Below are positions 27,181 to 36,900 of a DNA stretch of 64,000 nucleotides, in pieces. The DNA comes from Anabaena azotica FACHB-119 (lineage in GTDB: Bacteria; Cyanobacteriota; Cyanobacteriia; Cyanobacteriales; Nostocaceae): assembly GCF_014697625.1 (NCBI RefSeq), contig NZ_JACJSG010000016.1, positions 93,325 to 157,324 of the forward strand, in the 5' to 3' direction. The notes below the pieces were generated by a model. The model searched no databases. It was not told the origin of the DNA and saw nothing but the letters and a program-made list of their open reading frames with translations. The first letter of the stretch is position 1. Each line of letters begins with the position of its first letter. The position numbers were made by a program, and so were the translations under genes.

Positions 27181-27690
27181 TTAAGAATAGTTAGTCTGAA
27201 TTCCACTTAAAAGGGATTCGACAACATTTTTGTAAGTTTCCGGTCTTAGCCTGACTTCTTTAATCTGCTCAGTTTGTGCATCCATCCAGATAAACCTCTC
27301 TTCCTGCTCGTCCTCTATAAGAAAAGCTATTTCTCCATCAAAGGCTTCAGAAAAACCAGGACATATACAAAACTTTCTGTACTTTTTATCTAATTCATAT
27401 GATTCATTTATATCAGATTCATAATTATCATACAAAGCTGAGTATAGTAATTCCCAAACTGCTTCTGCATTCATTTGATTGAAGAAGTCGCTTCTGCGTT
27501 TTTCACAATCTTTTAAAGATTGCTGAAAAAATAGCATAGGAATATTCAAAATTACCGTAAGCGAAATATCTCCCAGCCTAAATCCTCCAGCCAAAATAGC
27601 AATCCTTCCAAAAAGTATTTGCTCATCTGTTTTGCTTTTTTCATCAAAAATACATTCTATAGCTAGCTTTTCTTTATCTCCAAAAATCAT
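27181..27690 (-). CDS. Imm42-like orphan immunity protein
   Basis: This 169-residue protein begins MIFGDKEKLAIECIFDEKS, then ILFGRIAILAGGFRLGDISL. That opening (M-I-x-G-D-x-x-x-x-A-I-E, then a small-residue strand and G-D) is what I associate with the immunity protein 42 family (PF15593) found next to polymorphic toxins. It has no signal peptide. No toxin gene lies on either side, so it would be an orphan that could protect against toxins of other strains, or a relic. The family call is by memory of the pattern, not a search. Confidence 0.55.
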   Translation of the reverse strand: MIFGDKEKLAIECIFDEKSKTDEQILFGRIAILAGGFRLGDISLTVILNIPMLFFQQSLKDCEKRRSDFFNQMNAEAVWELLYSALYDNYESDINESYELDKKYRKFCICPGFSEAFDGEIAFLIEDEQEERFIWMDAQTEQIKEVRLRPETYKNVVESLLSGIQTNYS

Positions 27691-27780
27691 TATTGCCTGG
27701 CCTTTTGAACTGTCTGTTGACCTTTAAAACTATTAGACTTAAGTCTAAATATTTTACTAACTAAATCAAACTAACTGTAT

Positions 27781-27838
27781 GGTGCGTCAGAACCAAAAAT
27801 TGCGTACAAATTAAGGAATTTTCCACATCTGACGCACC
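27781..27838. repeat. Inverted repeat GGTGCGTCAG...CTGACGCACC
   Basis: Ten-bp perfect arms lie 38 bp apart. The same arms and much of the interior (TTTTCCACATCTGACGCACC) recur inside the MITE at 40588-40714. It is a dispersed element core. Confidence 0.75.
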
Positions 27839-27903
27839 CTACTATTGTGCTGCTCCCCTACCAGACTACTAGTAGGAGGGTGTAAGTCATCCCTGGTTTG
27901 TCC

Positions 27904-27935
27904 TCAAAGAAGGACTAAAGTCCTTACTACGAACT
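27904..27935. repeat. Palindromic repeat AAGGACTAAAGTCCTTACTACGAAC
   Basis: A half-copy of the family seen complete at 59803-59858. Confidence 0.65.
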
Positions 27936-28023
27936 CAATTGCGCTGACCTTAAATCGGGAAATGAGGATTGGGAAATTGTAGAAAGTAGTAAGAATGAAC
28001 TAATTTATCAACCGAGGTACATT

Positions 28024-28695
28024 GTGAAATTATCTCTTTCTACTATTGCTGCTACTTTAACTTTACTATTGGGTTACTCGGCTAATTCAGTAGTGGCACT
28101 ACCAAGCACGCAACCCCAAAGCTTAATCGTTGCTCAAGCGCCACAGTTAACAGATACTTTAATTGTGCCTGGGGAAAGGGTTGGCCCGGTAACACGCACA
28201 ACCACTAGAAGAGAATTAGCAAAAATTTTTGGTGCGTCCCGTTTGGTTGATAGAAATATTTCTGGGCCTGAAGGTATGGGTAGTTTTGCTGCTACTGAAG
28301 TCAATCTCAATCGGGGACGCTCATTTTTAATAGTCTGGACTGATAAAACTCGGACTAAACCTTTAGAGGTGCGTATCTTGGGAACTGCTTGGAAAACCCG
28401 TGAAGGTATTGGGGTCGGGACTCCTTGGAGTGAGTTACGCAGTAAATTAGGTAACTTCAAATTATATGGGCTGGGTTGGGACTACTCCGGTACTATTTTG
28501 TTGGAAACTAGTAAGTTACCTCAGTACAAAGGGAAAATTATGTTACAAGTTGATACCGCTCCCAATGCTGGTGATAGATATCCCAAGGATTACCAAGCTG
28601 TTTTAGGAGATGGTACATTTTCTTCTAGCGATCGCCATTGGAAACCATTGGGTATGAGGCTTTCAAGCGTGACTGTTATCCTTAACCCTGATTAA
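28024..28695 (+). CDS. Exported protein of unknown function
   Basis: This 223-residue protein starts at GTG 28024, preceded by GAGGT. A signal peptide is evident (about 1-25, KLSLSTIAATLTLLLGYSA followed by VVALP). The mature part is strand-rich, with GVGTPWSELRSKLG-like segments reminiscent of small periplasmic repeats and no catalytic motif. Likely periplasmic. I do not recognise a family. Confidence 0.75.
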   Translation: MKLSLSTIAATLTLLLGYSANSVVALPSTQPQSLIVAQAPQLTDTLIVPGERVGPVTRTTTRRELAKIFGASRLVDRNISGPEGMGSFAATEVNLNRGRSFLIVWTDKTRTKPLEVRILGTAWKTREGIGVGTPWSELRSKLGNFKLYGLGWDYSGTILLETSKLPQYKGKIMLQVDTAPNAGDRYPKDYQAVLGDGTFSSSDRHWKPLGMRLSSVTVILNPD

Positions 28696-29220
28696 ATAGC
28701 CAGCTAACAGATAGCAACTTTTAGTATAATAACTGCTTAATTAAGCAAAATATACTCCAATCAGCCATTTAAAACTTGAGCAAAACGAGAGGCGGCTCGA
28801 TTCCGTAATGTTGTAATTAACCCAAGATAGTTGGAAAAAATTACTGTTAGCTAATCTTGGTTATTAACTGAACTGAGTGCAGCCTTTTGTTCTCTTACTA
28901 GATATCAAGCATCTTGAATATATGGATGTTTGTAAATTTAACTTGTTACTCGCTGTGTCGGCTTTTATCGTCAATGCGAGTAACTTTATAAACTTGTAAC
29001 TTCAGGTCTAAAAATAACGTGAGTTCAATGAGCGTTGTTTTGACCTCTCCCCCAACCCCTCTCCTACGAGGAGAGGGGAGTAAAACCGTGTTTTTTTTGG
29101 TTTCTTCTCTCTCGCCTTTTAGAAGAGGTTCATAGAACTCACGCCTAAAAATAGCAATGTATCAGCATTTATGATTCAATGTAGTGCAGATTTAACAAAT
29201 AAAAGCAAGTACATTTTTTC
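28696..29220. other. Intergenic region containing a MITE
   Basis: There is no gene. Besides MITE A copy 3 (29017-29143) the sequence is AT-rich and unremarkable. Confidence 0.6.
29017..29143. mobile_element. MITE family A, copy 3 with 9-bp target duplication
   Basis: The element begins ACGTGAGTTC and ends GAACTCACG. Outside it CTAAAAATA occurs on both sides (about 29008-29016 and 29145-29153), a convincing 9-bp target-site duplication. It is shorter than copies 1 and 2 because the second hairpin is reduced. Confidence 0.88.
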
Positions 29221-30069
29221 ATGCGTCGGGACTCTATTTTTTACAAACTGTTTCAACAATGCCCAACATTGCTATTTGAACTATTGACAAATCCTCCAAC
29301 AAATGCAGAAGCTTATCGATTTGATTCAGTAGCTGTTAAAGAACCCAAATTTGAAATTGATGGGGTGTTTCTCCCACCTGAAAATGAAGGTGCTGGGGTT
29401 GTATATTTCTGCGAGGTACAGTTTCAAAAAGATGAACAGCTTTATGAGAGAGTATTTGCTGAATCTGCACTATATTTTTACCGCAATCGCGCTAGGTTTA
29501 GCGACTGGCAAGCAGTTATAATCTACCCATCCCGTAGTATTGAACAAAGTGATACTCATCCTCATCGCTCATTGCTGAACGGCGGACAAGTGTTGAGAGT
29601 GTATTTGGATGAATTAGGTGATATTCGTCAACTACCATTATGGGTAGCAATCATGGTACTCACCACCGTCGAAGAAAGCCAAGCACCACAAGAAGCTAGG
29701 TATTTGTTGACAAGAACTCGTGAAGAAGTAAGTGAATCAACGAGTCGCGCCATAATGGAAATAATTACCACAATTATGGTCTATAAATTTGAGCAGTTAA
29801 GCAGAAGAGAGGTTGAGTCTATGCTGGATATAACGATAAAGCAAACCAGAGTTTACCGAGAAATTAAGGAGGAAGGACGAGAAGAAGGACGAGAAGAAGC
29901 AACAGTCAACCTCGTTATTCGCCTGCTAACTAAGCGGTTTGGAGAATTATCACAGGAAACTCGCTCCTCAATTTCTGGTTTACCTTTGCCTGTTCTGGAA
30001 GATTTGAGCGAAGCATTGTTAGATTTTACCAGTGTGGCTGATTTACAGGCTTGGTTAGAAGGGCGATAG
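29221..30069 (+). CDS. Rpn/DUF2887-type PD-(D/E)xK nuclease with DUF4351 tail
   Basis: This 282-residue protein has an N-terminal nuclease-like domain (1-150) with FEIDGVFLPP and the Exx pair YFCEVQFQKD, consistent with a PD-(D/E)xK core. It is followed by a helical Glu/Arg-rich stretch with a tandem EEGREEGREE repeat and a C-terminal DUF4351-like domain (about 225-280, LLTKRFGELSQ...LPVLEDLSEALLDF). Cyanobacteria carry many such genes. The family is annotated as recombination-promoting nucleases or putative transposases, but the biological role is poorly defined. It is a single gene with no partner. Confidence 0.85.
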   Translation: MRRDSIFYKLFQQCPTLLFELLTNPPTNAEAYRFDSVAVKEPKFEIDGVFLPPENEGAGVVYFCEVQFQKDEQLYERVFAESALYFYRNRARFSDWQAVIIYPSRSIEQSDTHPHRSLLNGGQVLRVYLDELGDIRQLPLWVAIMVLTTVEESQAPQEARYLLTRTREEVSESTSRAIMEIITTIMVYKFEQLSRREVESMLDITIKQTRVYREIKEEGREEGREEATVNLVIRLLTKRFGELSQETRSSISGLPLPVLEDLSEALLDFTSVADLQAWLEGR

Positions 30070-30321
30070 ATTAAACTACATCAACTCAAATCTTGCACCA
30101 CGTTCTTATTGACAAAATAACAGCCCCAAAAGCTTATTATTTCGTAGGGTGGGCAGTGCATCGGCACTTGCTTATTGAGAAGGTGCAAGATATGAATCAA
30201 GGGAGAGGACAGGGGACAGGAAAGAAAGGTTACAAAATACAATACCAAAACCCCCAACTTCTTCCAAGAAGCTGAGGGTCGGTAATTTTTGTTTAATTAA
30301 AAAACAGCGTCAATTTTATGA
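30070..30321. terminator. Intergenic region with terminator-like hairpin
   Basis: About 30247-30290 has CAACTTCTTCCAAGAAGCTG followed by AATTTTTGTTT. It could end transcription from both sides (Rpn gene on plus, ChaB gene on minus). No gene is seen. Confidence 0.5.
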
Positions 30322-31089
30322 CTAAACGCCGACTTTAGCTTTTGACCAAACGCCATTATCATCTTCGTCAAATTTTTGATGAACAGCTTCCCAAGCTGCT
30401 TGTTCTGCGGTGAACTCGTCACTAGTTTCGTTGAGTACGTTGTTATAGCGGTCAATGAAGGTGCGTTGTGCTTCTGGGGAAAGATGCGATCGCACTTCTG
30501 GAGACAAATCTTCTGGACTATTGCAAGGCCCTGGACAAGCACGAGTCAGAGTTTTATCAATGGTGCTAATTTCTTCACCGCCAGCGCTTTCTAGCAGTAA
30601 TTGAAATTCACCAGTGCGATCGCTTGGTACTTCTGCTAATAACAAAAACTCACCAGCTTGTAAGCGGGTTTGGTAAATTGTAGCTTTATCTTCTGGCATT
30701 CCCAAGGTGGTGAATACTGAAACTAAACCAGCACCAGCACTACCTGCGATCGCACCACTAGCCGCACCCAGTAACAAAGCGCTAATAGGGCCAGCAGCTA
30801 CAATAGTCCCGACAAAGGGAATAAACAGTAAGCCTACACCTGTCAGTAAGCTGAGGAAGGAACCAAACAAGGAACCAAAAATTGCTCCTGTCCGCAAACC
30901 ACCTAAAATTACATCTCTTTTTGTAATAAAGCCTGCAATGCGAGTTTCCGATTGAAAGTTTCTCCCCATGACCGAAATATGGTCTCTAGGTACACCTCTA
31001 TCTAACAAACGGCGAACTGCATCATCAACTTGCGGCTGCTCTTTAAATACAGCAGAAATAGTCCGTTCTGCTTGATAAACTTCTGGCAC
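30322..31089 (-). CDS. Stress protein with Gly-rich membrane region and ChaB domain
   Basis: This 255-residue protein has three parts. The first is an N-terminal general-stress-protein-17M-like domain (about 8-60, AVFKEQPQVDDAVRRLLDRG). The second is a glycine/alanine-rich hydrophobic region (about 80-130). The third is a C-terminal ChaB-type domain (about 200-250, SPEAQRTFIDRYNNVLNE, AAWEAVHQKFDEDDNG.W). ChaB is annotated as a cation-transport regulator in E. coli. It sits on the same strand, ~95 bp after dps, and with dps and the 31993 gene forms a stress cluster. Confidence 0.82.
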   Translation of the reverse strand: MPEVYQAERTISAVFKEQPQVDDAVRRLLDRGVPRDHISVMGRNFQSETRIAGFITKRDVILGGLRTGAIFGSLFGSFLSLLTGVGLLFIPFVGTIVAAGPISALLLGAASGAIAGSAGAGLVSVFTTLGMPEDKATIYQTRLQAGEFLLLAEVPSDRTGEFQLLLESAGGEEISTIDKTLTRACPGPCNSPEDLSPEVRSHLSPEAQRTFIDRYNNVLNETSDEFTAEQAAWEAVHQKFDEDDNGVWSKAKVGV

Positions 31090-31184
31090 TTCTATACTCC
31101 TTCATCTTACTTTTCTTTCCTCTGTGTCCCTGTGCCTCTGTGGTGAAAAATCTTTTTTATGACAAAGACACAGAGACAAAAGGT

Positions 31185-31724
31185 TTACACACCAATAGGA
31201 GTTTTAGTTTCTGTTGCTGGTTGTGTACCGCTTGGTTCGATAGATTCCCCTTCGATAAAGGAACGCAGCATCCAAGCCATCTCTTCATGTTCTTCCATGA
31301 GTCCGGTGAGGAAGTCCGCAGTTCCTTGGTCTTGGAAATCTTCGCTACTGCGGTCTACATGGTCTCTGATGTTGCGAATCAATTGCTCGTGGTCTTGGAC
31401 GAGGTTAGCTACCATTCCGGTAGCACTGGGGACATTACCAGCGTGTTCCTTGAGGGTAGCGATTTGCAAAAATCCTTCTAGGGAACCTACAGGATAACCA
31501 CCTAATGTCCGCACCCGTTCTGCGATCGCGTCAATATTTTCTGTCAGCTTTTCGTAGTGTTCCTCCCACAGTTGATGCAGACTGCGGAACTGTGGCCCGA
31601 CTACATCCCAATGGTATTTTTTTGTTTTCACCAAAAGTAAATAAGAATCTGCTAAATCTTGATTTAACAGATTAATTACTCCTTGACGTTGCTCTTCTGT
31701 CAAACCAATGTTTATTCTTGGCAT
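31185..31724 (-). CDS. dps: Dps-type ferritin
   Basis: This 179-residue ferritin-like protein has the Dps ferroxidase ligands spaced as in E. coli: H38, H50, D65 and E69 (KKYHWDVVGPQF, SLHQLW, NIDAIAER). The C-terminal extension (about 160-179) is Ser/Thr/Pro-rich and could bind DNA or be disordered. Dps stores iron, detoxifies H2O2 and can coat DNA under starvation. Nostoc species have several Dps proteins, and which one this is cannot be settled from the sequence alone. Confidence 0.95.
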   Translation of the reverse strand: MPRINIGLTEEQRQGVINLLNQDLADSYLLLVKTKKYHWDVVGPQFRSLHQLWEEHYEKLTENIDAIAERVRTLGGYPVGSLEGFLQIATLKEHAGNVPSATGMVANLVQDHEQLIRNIRDHVDRSSEDFQDQGTADFLTGLMEEHEEMAWMLRSFIEGESIEPSGTQPATETKTPIGV

Positions 31725-31992
31725 TGCTTTTAATTCCCAGGTGAACTTATGTATTAACTTCTCAAAATATAGGTCATATCTACATCAGCCACTGGAAGGA
31801 TTATCAGTTTATAAATATTTACAACTAAAGGACTACTTTTATATAGAAGTTATAGCAAGAGGGGACAGGGGAGAGATTACAGGTTATAGGTTTGAGGTTT
31901 TACTTGTTAATAAATAATAGGTAATAGGCGTTTTATCAATTGCCTATTACCTATTATCAAATTTCTCTCCCTTCAGGTGGGATTTTTGCTGA

Positions 31993-32352
31993 TTACTTTT
32001 TACCTGTAACTTTTTCCAACAAGTTTTGGATTTCACCTTCTACTGAGGATGATTCTTGGGAATTTTCCGGACGCTTTTGCTTATCAATATCTGCTGCTCC
32101 TTGAACTTCGTTGAGTCCTTCGTTAGATTTCCTCTGTACTTCTTTCAGCCCTGGAGGCGCGGATCTACCAACTTCATCAGTTGCTTTTTGAGTTTCTAGA
32201 AGCTGGTCAGTAGCTTCTGTATTGTCACTTTGGTAGCTAGTAATTGCAAAAGCTGGCACTGTGCTAGATAATAATAGCAATGCACAGGTAAAAGCAATAA
32301 TTAGAAAACGTACAGGACGTAACATAGATAAAACTACAGTAAAAATCTTCAT
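31993..32352 (-). CDS. Small exported protein, stress-cluster member
   Basis: This 119-residue protein has a signal peptide (about 1-36, hydrophobic RFLIIAFTCALLLLSSTVPAF followed by A). The mature chain is hydrophilic and Glu/Gln/Lys-rich, with predicted disorder (KATDEVGRSAPPGLKEVQR). A second in-frame ATG at codon 10 is possible. I recall similar short exported proteins annotated as low-temperature induced in Anabaena, but the resemblance is only compositional. It is co-directional with dps. Confidence 0.65.
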   Translation of the reverse strand: MKIFTVVLSMLRPVRFLIIAFTCALLLLSSTVPAFAITSYQSDNTEATDQLLETQKATDEVGRSAPPGLKEVQRKSNEGLNEVQGAADIDKQKRPENSQESSSVEGEIQNLLEKVTGKK

Positions 32353-33196
32353 TTACAAACCTCATCAACAGTAATAACAACACATAACTCTTACCTTCCC
32401 CAAGAAGCATCTATTTTTACTTAAAAAACTAAATAAATTAGCTGCCATCTTAGAAGTTATTGAGTTATAAGCCCTATGAAGAATTATTTTTGATATAATT
32501 GCATTTACTTAAGAAATGTAGGATGCTCAGTTTATATCATGATATTCTTCTGACCGGACTCGTATGATAATTTTATATACTAAAAAAATTAAGCAGTACA
32601 TCGACCTGTGGAGTGAAACCAGCTTTATTTTTATTCACAATGAAATCATTCTTTAGATAGATCAGGATTAAAGAGAATATTTAGTTAATTAAGCATTAGG
32701 ACTTTTTTATTACGAAAATTTCAAGGCTAAGTAGTATCTCCTATTAAAATTTAATAATTTTCAGATAACTAAATGATTACAAAGTGTTTATTTTTTAATA
32801 TTTTTTATTGTATCAATATAGAATAATCATTTATGATAAAAATCAAGTTTTTAGATTTAAGTAAAAATACTACAAATGCAGTAAGTAGTAATAATTAGTA
32901 AAAACTCTATCAGGTACGGATTAAAGATTTTCAGGTTATCTTGTTAATTCTGTATTATTGTGATGAATCTCTGCGTAATAATCCCGGAAATAGTGCTGAA
33001 GAATCTTTTTACTGAGTTTAATTGGAGGACAAAAGAGCAATGAAAGCAGACTCACTGTAAGTAAGTCCTTGAGTTAACGTTCCGCAATTGCGCTGATGGT
33101 TTCCTTTACAGTCTTCATAAATTCAGCAGAATCACGGTTACGTAAATTAGGACTTCTGATCAAAACTTCGATTATCAAGTTTATGAGAGTGAGTTG
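32353..33196. other. Long AT-rich non-coding region with a strong SD and 6-codon ORF
   Basis: No credible gene. A perfect GGAGG (33024-33028) precedes ATG 33040 and the mini-frame MKADSL, which stops at 33058-33060. A minus-strand frame at 33074-33259 lacks a start signal. The rest is AT-rich with no repeat family. Confidence 0.5.
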
Positions 33197-33442
33197 ATGA
33201 TTAGCCCTGTAAGGAACGTTATCCGCGTTAATCAGTCTATGGCAAAAGAAGTTGCTCACGAGTGGGAGCGGGCTTCAAGTAGTGAACTCAGTGCTTATTG
33301 TTTACATATTTTGCAAGAAATCGGTTGTACTAACACCGAGTTACCAGACAACCTACAGACAAGAGAACAGCAACTAAATTTAATCGCAGGTTTTGCATCT
33401 TATGCTTTTGGGAGAGTAGAAAATGTCGCAAGTGTTAATTGA
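33197..33442 (+). CDS. Small unknown protein, overlaps next gene
   Basis: This 81-residue protein from ATG 33197 is mixed-charge, mostly helical (MAKEVAHEWERASSSELSAY, LHILQEIGC) and has no TM segment. It overlaps the next frame by 20 bp, suggesting coupled translation. I recognise no family. The ribosome site is weak (GAGTGAG). Confidence 0.5.
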   Translation: MISPVRNVIRVNQSMAKEVAHEWERASSSELSAYCLHILQEIGCTNTELPDNLQTREQQLNLIAGFASYAFGRVENVASVN

Positions 33443-33701
33443 AGATAGTTTTGATAGCTCAGAATGGTCAGAAACGGCTATTGTACCGGCAACAGATGAA
33501 GACTTATTGATTTTGACGCAAAAGCTATCGAATCAACTAGTCCCTACCAAGGTATTTTTTCAAGCCGTAGCGATCGCAGCTTATGATGGTGCATCTGCTT
33601 TCCGTTATGCAGATAATTATCTCACTAGCGCCAAACATAAAACTAAACGAAGAAATGCACTTTTGTTAAGAAAACCTTTGACGAAATTTGATTATAACTA
33701 A
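33423..33701 (+). CDS. Small unknown protein, second of a coupled pair
   Basis: This 92-residue protein from ATG 33423 is preceded by GGGAGAG. The N-terminal part is acidic (EDSFDSSEW) and the tail basic (KHKTKRRNALLLRKP), so it could bind nucleic acid or a partner. No family is recognised. It overlaps the upstream gene. Confidence 0.55.
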   Translation: MSQVLIEDSFDSSEWSETAIVPATDEDLLILTQKLSNQLVPTKVFFQAVAIAAYDGASAFRYADNYLTSAKHKTKRRNALLLRKPLTKFDYN

Positions 33702-33744
33702 AACGTTACAAATGTGGGTTTTTTACATCAGAGCCAGTCATATT

Positions 33745-33962
33745 AATTCAAAATTCAAAATTCAAAATTCAAAATTCAAAATTTAGTCTGGGTAATCTAT
33801 CTGATGACTTGTTTAATACTTTTGTAAAAAACCTACAAACAATTCAAAATTCGCGCATTCAAGATTCAAAAAAATATCTTTTTTAAACCCTGCTAATTGA
33901 TAACTGATAACTGATAACTGATAACTGTCAACTGATAACTGATAACTGATAACTGTCAACTG
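33745..33962. repeat. STRR arrays: AAAATTC and TGATAAC units
   Basis: ATTCAAA 7-mers (33750-33785) and TGATAACTGATAACTGTCAAC units (about 33898-33962) end at the tamB stop. Confidence 0.92.
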
Positions 33963-36900
33963 TCAAAACCGAGTTTCATACTGTATAAATAATAGACTAT
34001 CATCTCCTAGATTAGTAGAGCCACGCACAAGAACATCATCATTGAGACGGTAGAGTACGTTGTAAAGCAAAGATTCATCGCCAGACAGAGGGGCGGATAA
34101 AGAGACAGATAGAGTGCGATTTATATCAAACACGCCTTCTGCTGATAAATCGAGAACTGAGGATCTAGTTGATTCCCGACCTGTGGTAGCAGTGGGAAAG
34201 ATGCGGAATTCACTAAAACCAATAGTCTGTCCGATCGCTGTAATTGTGCCTTGCAAACTACCTAAAATTGTAGAACTGGCTATATTAGTTAACCCTTGCG
34301 TAGCATCTCCTTGGGCGAAGTTATTTAAAATTGAGCCACCCAACAGCGCAATGATTTCGCCGCGACTACGACCAGGTTCACTGGTTAGTTCCAAATTTTT
34401 AGCTAATTGACTAGCAGGCCCTGTCGCTGTAGCGCGGACGCGGACTGTACGTAATGTACCAAAGTTGGTAGCAGAAACATCACTAATTTCCGCAGAGAAA
34501 GGCGAATCTAAAATGCGATCGCTCCGGTTCGATGCTTCTGGTACAATTGCTACTAGCCGCACATCTAAAGTAGGGTCAAGTCCTTGACTAGGTGTAAAGG
34601 TTGCGGTGTGTTCATAACCCCGCTCTAAGGTAAACTCAGTGGAAAATAAACCAATGCGTCCCCCTGTCAAACGGATGACTCCTTGAGGGCGAAGTCGGGC
34701 TAAACTACCATTGATAGTCAAGTCGCCTACAGCGTCAAAGTTAATTAGCGACTGCGTTAACTCCGCTCCCCCTGGGAAAAAATTTAATAGCTCAGTTGTG
34801 ATCCGTACATCATCACCCAAATTTAAGCGTAAATCTGCAAACTCTATAGGTAAATTAGGGCGAGTTGTGGCTGGCTGGGTGGCTGTTGTTTCTGGTTGGG
34901 CGGCTGTTGTTGCTGGTTGTCGCTCTATTTGGATAGTTGTGGGGGTAGTGGTTGTATTTGCTTGTTGTGGCTTATTATTACTTGTGTTACCGAGAGCGAG
35001 AGTAACTTGACCATCACTTAAGGTAATATCACCTCCAATTTGAGGTTTTAGGGCTGTTCCCCGAATCACCGCATTACCACTGACATCGCCTGTATATAAA
35101 CCTGCAACTTGTAGATTTAGTTTATCTTGTATTGCTACTGTCAGGGGATTATTGACAATTTCTCCAGGCGCAAAAATCGCTAGGCTTCCCGATGCAGTTA
35201 TTAACCCTTGATTATACGTAGCTTGAATCCCCTGTACATTCAACGTATCGCCATTAAATTGTACTGTGCCTGTGACATTCCTCAGAGGATCGGTTAAAAC
35301 TTGAGCGCTAATCGTTGCATTGTTAATTGTGGCATTACCATTAATAATTGGTTGGTTGAAAGTACCTTGGACATTGACGTTTACCTGTCCTTGTCCATCC
35401 ACCCAAGCGACCTGATTATTAGTCAACAGGTTTAACAATGATAAACCCTCGTTGCTGACATTGGCGTTAATACTAATTTGATTGTTAGTTGGAGGTTCGG
35501 CGGCAAAAGGTAAAGCCGCAGGTATACTACCGTTAATGGTAATCGGCTGTGTACCTGTCAAAAGTAAGGTACTGTCAAAATTGAGGCGGGCATTGTTATA
35601 ATTAAAGTTGACTTGTCCTGTTTGCACAGGTTGCTTGTTTAAAGTGGCGTTGGCTAAGTTTACTTCCCCTGTCGCCCTGGGATTTGCTAAACTACCTGTT
35701 AAGTTAGCGATCGCATTTACTTGTCCGGTAATATCTACAGGATATCTGGCAATAAATGGGTCTAACAGTGATAGAGGTAAGCTGTTGACGCTCAACTGTC
35801 CTGATAACTCCTCAGTACCTAATTGTCCCGCAAAAGCCACCAATCCCCCATTGATACCCACCTGTAAAGGTGATAGGGTAAGAACACCATCAGCAAAATT
35901 CCCATTAGCAACAACTTGATTGATTGAGTATTCACCCCATCGCCAGTTATCACCTAGAAGATTAAACCCCGCATTCAACCCAGTTCTTAAGGAACCACTA
36001 GCTGTAATTGTCCCATTCAAAACGCCAGTTAATTCTTGTTGGCTAGGTAAATCTGGCTGTTGTTGTCTCTCTTGTTGCTGTTGTTGTGCTATTGTTGTCT
36101 GAATTTTACTGAAATACTGCAACTGAGTTTGTAAATCTGCATCAGGTAAACGCACAGGTGTTGTATTGAGTGCTTCCGCGCCTGCTAGTGAGGGTGTTTG
36201 TAAACCACCGCCAAAGTCGCCAAAGTCAAAGATGCTAAATGCTTGTAATAAATTTTCCACCCGCGTTTGATTGAGATTCGCTTGTACTTGAAATTTGGGG
36301 TCATTCCCAGCTTGCAAACTGGCATTGACAGCGATATTACTGTCACCTATACGTAATAGCCCATTACTTAAACTAGCCGTACCATCAGCGTAGTTAATAT
36401 TACCGCGAAACTCATCGGCTGAAGCTCTGGCGATGCGGGGGTTGGCTATGGCGACATCACCAGCTACGGCATAATTATTGAGGTTGACAGTTAAATTCCC
36501 TGATAATGTCCCACCCAAAGGTCTGAGTTGGTTGTTGCGTAAAAACCCATTCACCAAAGCGATAGGAAACTGTTGAGCATTGATAATTAAGTTATCACCC
36601 TCGGTTCTACCTGTGGTGATTGTGCCACCACGTTGAACTAAAAACGAAGTCGGGCGATAATTAGCGTTGAGGTTCACAGCTATCTTATCTTGTGTGCCTG
36701 CCAGTTGCAGACTTGCTCCTTGTCCCCCTTGGAAATTCACATTACCAGTTAACAATGGGTCAAATGCCAAGTTACCCACATTAAAATTGCGGAGGCGGAT
36801 ATTACCACCTGCTTCAGGGGTATCAAGAGTGCCTGTAACTCGTCCATTAAAATCGAGGAACCCCGCAACTGCTATGTCGCCAGGGGTTTGAAACCCTATC

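Noticed and set aside
31708..31917. 69-codon plus-strand frame
   Set aside because: It is antisense to the dps promoter side, with no ribosome site.
33074..33259. 61-codon minus-strand frame ending SAEFMKTVKETISAIAER
   Set aside because: Overlaps the better-supported plus-strand gene at 33197 and lacks a start signal, although its tail looks protein-like; left out as uncertain.
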